Assembly (NCBI GenBank): GCA_038229875.1
Contig: JBBROA010000084.1
Span: 1-18,489, forward strand
From: JALYUA01 sp038229875
Lineage (GTDB): Bacteria > Acidobacteriota > Thermoanaerobaculia > UBA5066 > Gp7-AA6
Length of the DNA: 18,489 bases
Direction of reading: 5' to 3'
The position numbers and the translations under genes were made by a program. Each line of letters begins with the position of its first letter. Within the stretch, counting starts at the first letter, position 1. The notes below the pieces were generated by a model. The model was not told the origin of the DNA, searched no databases, and saw only the letters and a list, made by a program, of their open reading frames with translations. This document shows positions 1 through 7,400 of this stretch, piece by piece.

Positions 1-62
1 GCAACCCGTCTCTCGAGTTGCGAACACTTTGTCGAGGTTTCGCCGGGGTTATCATCGACAGG

Positions 63-776
63 ATGTTCGACGCTTGGTCGCCGGCTCCTGCTTCGCTGCC
101 GCCGCACGGTCCGGACGTGCACGTCTGGGGCATCGACGTGTCCCTCTGGCGTCCGCGCGTTCCAACGCTGCATCGACTGCTCGCCCCGGACGAGCGTGCG
201 CGCGCTGATCGGTTCCGGTTCGAGGCGGATGCCTTTCGGTTGATCATCGGTCGTGGCGTGCTGCGGCTGCTCATAGGCGAATTCCTGCACCTGCTTCCGG
301 AGCGGGTCGCCTTTACATATTCTCCCAGCGGCAAGCCGTCGGCCGCCGGCATTGAGTTCAATGTGGCGCACTCGGGCGACGTCATCCTCATCGCGACGCA
401 TCAGTGCCGCATTGGTATCGACGTCGAGCGTGTCAACCGCGCGGTCGACGTGGCGTTGATGAGCCGCGCCTGCTTCACCGCGCGCGAGCGAGCGCTGATG
501 CTCGAGGGTGCCGCGACTCGGGAAGCATTCTTTCGACTCTGGACGCGGAAAGAGGCATGGCTCAAGGCGGTTGGGACCGGGCTGTCGTTTCCTCTGCGCG
601 GCGTCGATGTTACGGACGGGGCCGCGCCGGCGATCGCGCCTGGTGCCGCAATCGTTGGCAACCCGCCAACGCGCATCATTGATCTCCAAGCCGAGCCCGG
701 TTATCTCGCTGCCTGCGCCATCTCAGGGCCGGACTGCTCAATGCGTCTGTGGCGCCTCGGGGAGTGGTGGTCATAA
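63..776 (+). CDS. Sfp-type 4'-phosphopantetheinyl transferase
   Basis: Transfers the phosphopantetheine arm of CoA to the conserved serine of carrier domains, turning apo-PCP into holo-PCP in the cytosol. The 237-residue product (from the ATG at 63) shows the family signatures: FNVAHSGD (about residues 99-106), the Mg-binding GIDVERV (about 118-124, Asp and Glu ligands) and WTRKEAWLKAVGTGL (about 160-174), whose Glu and Lys are the usual catalytic pair. Length suits the Sfp/EntD class. The frame is open back to a TTG at 18, which would add 15 residues; I prefer the ATG because the extra residues match no part of the family, but neither start has a strong ribosome-binding site. It lies near two carrier-protein-containing NRPS genes, which are its likely substrates. 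Family assignment is firm; dedication to this locus is inference. Confidence 0.93.
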   Translation: MFDAWSPAPASLPPHGPDVHVWGIDVSLWRPRVPTLHRLLAPDERARADRFRFEADAFRLIIGRGVLRLLIGEFLHLLPERVAFTYSPSGKPSAAGIEFNVAHSGDVILIATHQCRIGIDVERVNRAVDVALMSRACFTARERALMLEGAATREAFFRLWTRKEAWLKAVGTGLSFPLRGVDVTDGAAPAIAPGAAIVGNPPTRIIDLQAEPGYLAACAISGPDCSMRLWRLGEWWS

Positions 777-1587
777 AACCGCCGTTATCGACGGCACCCT
801 GCCCGTAAGCGGACCGGTTCGCGTTCCGTCTGGAGGGCCACCGCCGGCCCGGCTAGTGCTTGTTTGCGCGGTCTTCCGCAGGCCGGCCTCGTCACCATTC
901 GGCAGGACCGCCACGGACAGGTTTGCAGACGCGACCACGAGAATCTTGAAGCGAAGGTCGAGCGGCGCCTGAAGCGCGAGCAGTGTCCGGCGCTTGGCAC
1001 GAATATCGACGTCGATGACTTCGAGGCGAATGTTGTGCGCAAGTTCTCGACTGCGGACGCACGACGAAAAGCGATGCCTGTGCAACGCAAGAAGGTAAGT
1101 CCATTCTCCGGCACGTCGTTTTGGCGTTTTCGCCAAGGGTGCGTATTGACTACCGTTTCATGGCCAGAGAAGTGGACGGCGGCGCATACTGGCGCATCGA
1201 CGTGTGAACCAGGGTTGTTGGGTTAGCAACAGAGATTGTTAACCGCACCTGCTGGCCAGCTGCAAGCAGCACCTGACGTCGAGACCACTGCTCACGTGCA
1301 CGCGAGGAGCTCGTCCGGGACCCCGTCAGCCCTTTCCGCGCACGATTCGGACCGCGGAGACCACCCAATCGCTGCGAGCGTTCCTTACCCGCTCGTCGGC
1401 CTTCTGCGCCCAACGGTCGCTGCTGCGGTCATGAGCCTAGCTCGATCTCGGTGATTGGAAACGCGCTGCGTATGGGACAGGAGCGCCCGGTAACCTGTAT
1501 TGGCGTTTTCGTCGACGTCCGCACTTTCGGCTCAGCATTTCCTGTGACCGTTTTCTCTAAGCCTGACTCTCGTCCGCCACGGCTTTC
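777..1587. other. Gene-poor interval between the PPTase and the A-T-TE gene
   Basis: About 810 bp with no gene I can recognise. A minus-strand frame (771-1136, TTG start, 121 codons) has fairly coding-like codon use around residues 30-90 and ends head-to-head with the PPTase stop, but its start lies in a hairpin and it shows no known motif; it may be a small unknown gene or a remnant. The string TTGGCGTTTTCG occurs twice (1121-1132 and 1500-1511); at 1121-1136 it extends into a perfect 6-bp stem, TTGGCG-TTTT-CGCCAA, without a T-tract. No RNA gene or convincing promoter was seen. Confidence 0.5.
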
Positions 1588-1603
1588 CTAACGGGAAGCC
1601 GTG
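1578..1603 (-). terminator. Hairpin at the 3' end of the A-T-TE gene
   Basis: CACGGCTT (1578-1585) pairs with AAGCCGTG (1596-1603), a perfect 8-bp stem around a 10-nt loop that contains the TAG stop of the A-T-TE gene. No T-run follows on the minus strand, so this is at best a weak or factor-assisted terminator, or an mRNA 3'-end stabiliser. Confidence 0.3.
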
Positions 1604-4347
1604 ATGTGTCCCGCCATACCGGTGTCCTGCGCCGCGCGGAGGGATTCCGCGAGTCGTTCGCCGAGCGTCCGCACGTTTGCCTCCTCTTCGAGGAGGGAGG
1701 AGTGGCCGCCGGGGACCTCGATGAGCTCGACTCCTTCGCCGCACAGCCTCTCCCACCCCAGGTGCGGGTAGGGCCGCAGACGGTCGCGCCAGTCCTCCGT
1801 TCGATCCATGGCTCGGAAGATCGTGGCGCGTCCCTCGTAAAATCCCGGGACATACCTCCTGCCGGCGCGGTTGTTCGCCTCAAGCACTCGCCGCTGGGCT
1901 CTCCGCAGCGGACGGAAGAGCGCCTCGTAACCGCGGGAGAGCGCGCCGCCGGCAAGAGAGCGCAGCGTTTCCGCCCGCCGCATCAAGTAGGAGATCCTCG
2001 CCCGCGGCCCGACCCTTTTCAACGCCGCAATGTGCACACGCGTTCTTTCACGCGCGTGCTCCAGGCGAGTCAGTCCGGGAGTGGTAGGAAGGTTGAACGT
2101 ATCGAAGAAGGCGAGGAAGGCGGTTCGCTGTCCCTGTGCCCGGAGCTGACGAGCCATCTCGAAGGCGACCTTTCCTCCAAACGAGTAGCCTCCGAGGTAG
2201 TACGGCCCTTCGGGCTGCAGACCCCGGATTTCACGCACGTAGTGGGCCGCCATCTCCTCGACCGTCTCGTGAGGCCGACGCGAGCCATCCAGTCCCTGCG
2301 ACTGGAGGCCGTAGACCGGCTGGTCCGCTCCGAGTTGCCGCGCGAGCCCGCGATAGTAGACGATTCCCGTGTTGGCATGGACCGCGAAGAACGGCGGCTT
2401 CGTCCCCTTCGGTTGAATCGCCACGAGCGAACACTGCACCCGCCCGGATTGGGTCCGCTCCTCGATCATTTTCGCGAGCTGGGCGACGGTGGGCGCGCGG
2501 AAGAGCGCCGCGGGCGCGAGGGTGTGGCCGACCCGCCGCTCGATTCTCGCAAGAAGCTTCAGCGCCAGAAGTGAGTGACCTCCGACGTCGAAAAAGTTGT
2601 CGTTCACCCCGATGCGTTCGATGCCGAGGATCTCGCGCCAGATGCCGGCGAGCGTCTCTTCGTTCGCATTTCGAGGCGCGACGAAGGGATCATCGAGCTC
2701 GGGGCGGAACGCCTCCCGCGAGGTCAACGAGGCGCGATCGATCTTGCCGCTGGCAGTCATCGGCATCGCGTCGAGCAGCACGAAGGCGGACGGGATCATG
2801 TGAGCGGGCAGCGTCCGGGCGAGCGAGTCTCTCAGCTCCCGCACGAGGAGAACCGCGGAGGGCTCAAGGACCACCCACGCCACGAGGCGCGCCGCGCCCG
2901 GAGCCTCCTCTCGTGCCTGCACGACGGCCTCGCGCACGCCGGCGATCCCGCGCAGGGCCGCCTCGATCTCTCCGGGCTCGATGCGATAGCCGCGCAGCTT
3001 GATCTGTCCGTCGACGCGGCCCAGGTACTCGAGATCTCCCGAGGAGAGAAGCCGCACGCGGTCCCCCGTGCGATACATGCGCCCTCCCCCCTCAAGAAAG
3101 GGATCCCGCAGGAATCTTTCCGACGTCAGCTCGGGACGGTTCCGATAGCCGCGCCCGACGCCCGCGCCGCCGATGTAGAGCTCCCCGACGACGCCCATGG
3201 GAACGCGCTTCTGTCGCCGGTCGAGGACGTAGGTTCGGACGTTGTCGATCGCGCGGCCGATCGGCACGGTCCCGGAGACCGTTTCGCTCCGCGACGGATC
3301 GGCTTCCCAGAAGGTCGCGGCGACGGAGATCTCCGTCGGCCCGTAGCCATTGACGAGATGCACACGATCGCCGGCGAGCCGTTTCCACTGCGCGAATCGC
3401 TCCGGGAGAGCGCGCTCGCCTCCGATGATGACCAGTCGGATCGATTCGGGGAGATTCGCGCCTCCCGCGGACGCTTCCGCGACGAGCTCGTGCCAGTACG
3501 ACGTCGGAAGGTCCACAACTGTCAGTCGGAGATCGCGGCACGCGGCCAGAAACGCGCCGGTCGTCGCGATCATCTCTTCCGATCGGAGAACGAGAGTCGC
3601 TCCGCTCGAAAGCGTCGTGAAAATTTCCTGCGCCGAAGTGTCGAAGCTGAGGGACGCGAACTGGAGGAAGCGGTCGCCCGCCACGAGGCGGAATTGCCGG
3701 ACGGCGCAGAGCACGTGATTGGTGATGGAGCTGTGCTCGATCTCGACGCCCTTGGGGGTTCCCGTGGAGCCCGAGGTGTAGATGACGTAGGCCAGATCGC
3801 CGGGATCGCTCTCGCGGTCCAGCCGGCCTTCGCTTTCGGACTCGATGGCGCCGCGCTGCGCGTCGAGATCGACGATCGCTGCGGGCGATTTCGGGATCTC
3901 GGCGGACGTCCGCCCGTTGACGAGCGCGAGTCGCGCTCCGGAGTCCTCGAGCATGAACCGCAGGCGCTCGGCGGGATACGACGGATCGAGCGGCAGGTAG
4001 GCTCCACCCGCTTTCAGGATGCCGAGGAGGCCCACGATCATGTCGAAGGAGCGCTCGACGCACAGTCCGACGAGGACTTCGGCCCCGACGCCGCGGCTTG
4101 CAAGAAACTGGGCAAGCCGATTGGCGCGCGCGTCTAATTGCGCGTACGTCCACTCCCGGCCTTCCACGGAGACGGCGGTCGCCTCGGGAGTGCGGGCGAC
4201 GCACTCTTCGAAGAGCCCATGGAGAGTTCGCCGGCGCTCCGACTCGTTGCGGTGCGCCGGGCCGCCCGCGGACGCCGCGCCCGACGCCAGAATTCTCCCG
4301 GGGTCCTTCGGGGCGTCGGAAGGGAGCGGCCTCGCGTCAGAGCTCAT
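1588..4347 (-). CDS. Tridomain NRPS: adenylation-carrier-thioesterase (A-T-TE)
   Basis: Activates one amino acid, holds it as a thioester and releases the finished product. The 919 residues contain an A domain (about 42-545), with the P-loop YTSGSTGTPKG (190-200), FDTSAQEIF (235-243), NGYGPTE, YRTGD and A10 lysine K535 in ASGKID; a carrier domain with FFDVGGHSLL (modified Ser592); and a type I thioesterase with GYSFGG (Ser722), Asp749 and GGH (His882). The pocket residues read D-T-Q-D-I-G-G-V-A-K. Asp at the first position indicates an alpha-amino acid, unlike alpha-keto-acid A-T-TE enzymes; I do not assign a substrate. There is no condensation domain, so bond formation must come in trans, most simply from the C-terminal C domain of the divergent 1612-residue protein. 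No Shine-Dalgarno precedes the ATG, which fits a very short leader (see the promoter at 4363-4390). Confidence 0.93.
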   Translation of the reverse strand: MSSDARPLPSDAPKDPGRILASGAASAGGPAHRNESERRRTLHGLFEECVARTPEATAVSVEGREWTYAQLDARANRLAQFLASRGVGAEVLVGLCVERSFDMIVGLLGILKAGGAYLPLDPSYPAERLRFMLEDSGARLALVNGRTSAEIPKSPAAIVDLDAQRGAIESESEGRLDRESDPGDLAYVIYTSGSTGTPKGVEIEHSSITNHVLCAVRQFRLVAGDRFLQFASLSFDTSAQEIFTTLSSGATLVLRSEEMIATTGAFLAACRDLRLTVVDLPTSYWHELVAEASAGGANLPESIRLVIIGGERALPERFAQWKRLAGDRVHLVNGYGPTEISVAATFWEADPSRSETVSGTVPIGRAIDNVRTYVLDRRQKRVPMGVVGELYIGGAGVGRGYRNRPELTSERFLRDPFLEGGGRMYRTGDRVRLLSSGDLEYLGRVDGQIKLRGYRIEPGEIEAALRGIAGVREAVVQAREEAPGAARLVAWVVLEPSAVLLVRELRDSLARTLPAHMIPSAFVLLDAMPMTASGKIDRASLTSREAFRPELDDPFVAPRNANEETLAGIWREILGIERIGVNDNFFDVGGHSLLALKLLARIERRVGHTLAPAALFRAPTVAQLAKMIEERTQSGRVQCSLVAIQPKGTKPPFFAVHANTGIVYYRGLARQLGADQPVYGLQSQGLDGSRRPHETVEEMAAHYVREIRGLQPEGPYYLGGYSFGGKVAFEMARQLRAQGQRTAFLAFFDTFNLPTTPGLTRLEHARERTRVHIAALKRVGPRARISYLMRRAETLRSLAGGALSRGYEALFRPLRRAQRRVLEANNRAGRRYVPGFYEGRATIFRAMDRTEDWRDRLRPYPHLGWERLCGEGVELIEVPGGHSSLLEEEANVRTLGERLAESLRAAQDTGMAGHITASR

Positions 4348-4362
4348 CGGAGTGGGCAGAAG

Positions 4363-4390
4363 ATGATAAGCGATGGGGGACGTCCGTCAC
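4363..4390 (-). promoter_or_regulatory. Possible promoter of the A-T-TE gene in the 93-bp divergent spacer
   Basis: On the minus strand, GTGACG (4385-4390) and TATCAT (4363-4368) are separated by 16 bp and match 4 of 6 and 5 of 6 bases of the sigma70 -35 and -10 elements. Transcription would begin about 8 nt before the ATG at 4347, giving an almost leaderless mRNA, which would explain the missing ribosome-binding site. For the opposite gene TAGACT (4402-4407) is a weaker -10 candidate with no clear -35. Both halves of the NRPS would share this spacer. Confidence 0.3.
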
Positions 4391-4440
4391 CCGAGGTGGG
4401 CTAGACTGAGCGTTCCCCGTCAGTTGAAGGAACAAGAAGA

Positions 4441-7400
4441 ATGGCGACCGGGACAGGCCCCACCGCGAGCAGGGTTTCGGCCGACGCAGTGATCGCGTGG
4501 CTTCGCGACTATGCCGCGACCCGGATTGACTCGCTTCTGATCGATGAGCGCCGGACAATTCCGCCCCATGTTGTTCTCGACTTCGGCAATCGGGGGCTCC
4601 TTGGCCTCCGGATCCCCGTGGCCGAGGGCGGGCTCGGCCTCGATCAGGCGGACGTCGTCCGCGTTCTCGAGCAGCTCGGAGCGATCGACCTGACGCTCGC
4701 CACATTCGTCTCATCTCACGCGATCGGGCTGTCGGCGATTCATCGATTCGGTTCTCCGGCACTTCGGCGAGAGACCCTTGCCGCGCTCGCTTCGGGACGC
4801 GAGATCGCGGCCTTCGCTCTCTCGGAGCGCGCGGCGGGATCGAACCCCCGGGCGCTCGAGACGGAGGCCCGCTCCGACGGCCGCAACGGCTGGATCTTGA
4901 CGGGCGAGAAGTACCTCGTCGACTCGGGATCCTGGGCGAGCGTGTTCACCGTCTTCGCACGGACTCCGGATGACTCCGCGGGCACTTCCGGCATTTCGGC
5001 GTTTGTGATCCGCCAAGGGACGCCAGGCCTGACGATCGGCCGCGAGTCGCTCACCCTGGGAATGCGCGGAATGGTTCAGAACCTGGTCCGGCTGAGCGGG
5101 GTCCCTGTCGGGCCGGATGCCCTTCTCGGGAGCGCCGGCGACGGGATCGCTATCAGCCAGGACGTCATCTCGACGGCGAGGCTGAACCTCGCGGCCAAGT
5201 GCGTCGGCGGCATGAAGCGATGCCTTCAGCTTCTCCGCCGATTCGCGTCCCGCCGCCGGATCGCGACCGGGCTCCTGTGGGACAACCCGGTCACGCAATC
5301 GCGGGTCGGACAGCTCGTCGGCGCGGTCGGCGCGGTCGAAGCCCTCGTCGCTCGGATTTCCCGCGGCGTCGACGCGGGCGAGGCGATTCCCACAGAGGCC
5401 TACCTGGCGTGCAAGGTGGCGGCGTCGGAGTCTCTGTGCCACGCGGCAGAAACGCTCATGCAGGCGATGGGAGGACGTGGCTACGAGGAGCCCAATTCGG
5501 TCGCGCGGATCCTTCGCGACGCCCGGTCCTTTCTGGTGAGCGAAGGGCCGACGGAGAGTCTGACCATGTACGTCGGTTCCCGCGCGATTCACGCGGGGGC
5601 CGATCTCTCCCGTTACATCTCGGATTCCCTGGGCTCACCGGCGATCTCCCGCCGGCTCGCGGACGAGGTCGAACGCATTCGAGCCGGGTGCCGGGAACGC
5701 CTGGCGGAGCGGATCGGCGAGACGGCGGCGTCGGAATGGGCGAGCTGGCGCGCCGGCAGGGCCGCGACGTTTGCGATCCTTCAGGCGGCCGAAGAACAGG
5801 GGCGGGAGGGAGACCGCTCGGTCGCGGGCGAATGGGCCCGCTCGAAGTTCGAGCAATGCGTCGCGGAATCGCTCGAGGGGGGCCCGGCGGAGTGGGCCGT
5901 GGGGCAGGCCGCGTTCGCCGCGGATCTAATCGACGGCTATGAGGGTTCGATCGGCACCGTCGAGCCGGTCACTCCCGGAGTCGAGACGCAACCTGATGCG
6001 CTGCTTCGGGTTCAGACATCGGGTTCGCCGTCCGACTCCGAGCCGAGCCGTCTCCCGGCGGAAGAGCGCCGGCTCGTCCTGGAAACGTGGAACGAAACCG
6101 CATCCCCGTACCCGCGCGACGCGTGTGTCCACCGGCTCTTCGAGGAGCAGGCCGCGCGGGTTCCCGATCGGGTCGCGCTGGTCTCCGGCCCGGTGTCGCT
6201 CCGCTACCGCGACCTCGACCTTCGCTCCGAGGCGCTCGCCCGCGCGCTGCGGCACGCGGGCGTGTCGGCGGGCGCCCCGGTCGGCGTTTGCGTCGAGCGT
6301 TCGGCGGATCTCGTGGTCGCCCTCCTCGCGGTCTTCAAGGCTGGCGGCGCATATGTCCCGCTCGACACGGCGCAGCCGCAACGCCGCCTCGCCCACGTTC
6401 TGGAGGAGACGCGTCCGACCGTGATCGTGGCGTCGCCGGAACTCGCAGCGAGGCTTCCGGGCCATGCCGCGCGGGTCGTGTCGCCCGATTCCGGAAAGCG
6501 CAGCGCAGCGGCGGCCGCGACTCCTTCGGGATGGAAGCCCGCCGGCGCCGAGGGTCCTGCGTATGTTCTCTTCACGTCCGGATCAACGGGAAGCCCGAAG
6601 GGAGTGGAAGTCTCCCACCGGTCGGTGGTCAATCTGCTCCTCTCGATGCGGCGGCGGCCCGGGTTTTCGGAGAGCGACGTGCTCGTCGCCGTCACGACAC
6701 TTTCATTCGACATTTCCGTTCTGGAGCTCTTTCTGCCGCTCGTCTCCGGCGGCCGCGTCGTGGTCGCCGACTCTTCGACGGTCCTCGACGGGATCGCTCT
6801 CGCGCGCCTGATGGATGAGAGCGGCGCGACCGTCCTCCAGGCGACGCCGGCGACTTGGCAGATGCTCCTCGCCTCCGGCTGGGACGGAAGGCCGGGGCTC
6901 ACCGCACTCTGCGGCGGCGAACCGCTCTCTCCGGAGCTTGCGAAGGAGCTCCTCCCGAACACCGGGAGCCTCTGGAACATGTACGGGCCGACGGAAACGA
7001 CGGTCTGGTCCTGCGTCGAAAGAGTGACGGACGGATCGGGCCCGATCTCGATCGGTCGGCCGATCGCGAATACGCGGGTCTATCTTCTGGACGACAGCCG
7101 CGAGCCGGTCGCCATCGGCGCGATCGGGGAACTCTGGATCGGAGGCGACGGTGTCGCGCGCGGGTACTGGAATCGGCCGGACCTTACCTCGGAGCGATTC
7201 GTGGCGGACCCGTTCCGGCCCGCAGACCGCGTCTACCGCACGGGCGATCTCGCGCGATTCCTCCCGGACGGCCGGATCGAGCACCTGGGGCGCGTCGACC
7301 GGCAGATCAAGATTCGCGGTTTCCGGATCGAGCCCGGGGAGATCGAGGCCGCGATCGCGAGCCACTCGTCCGTGCGCGAAGCGGTCGTCGAGCCGCAGCG

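Noticed and set aside
2575..4137. Open frame of 520 codons on the plus strand opposite the A-T-TE gene
   Set aside because: Same effect: no motif, and the minus frame has all core A-domain motifs.
1588..4347. Aryl-pyruvate dimerising A-T-TE synthetase (furanone/quinone type)
   Set aside because: Domain order and length fit, but the Asp that binds the substrate amino group (FDTS) is kept, which those enzymes lack.
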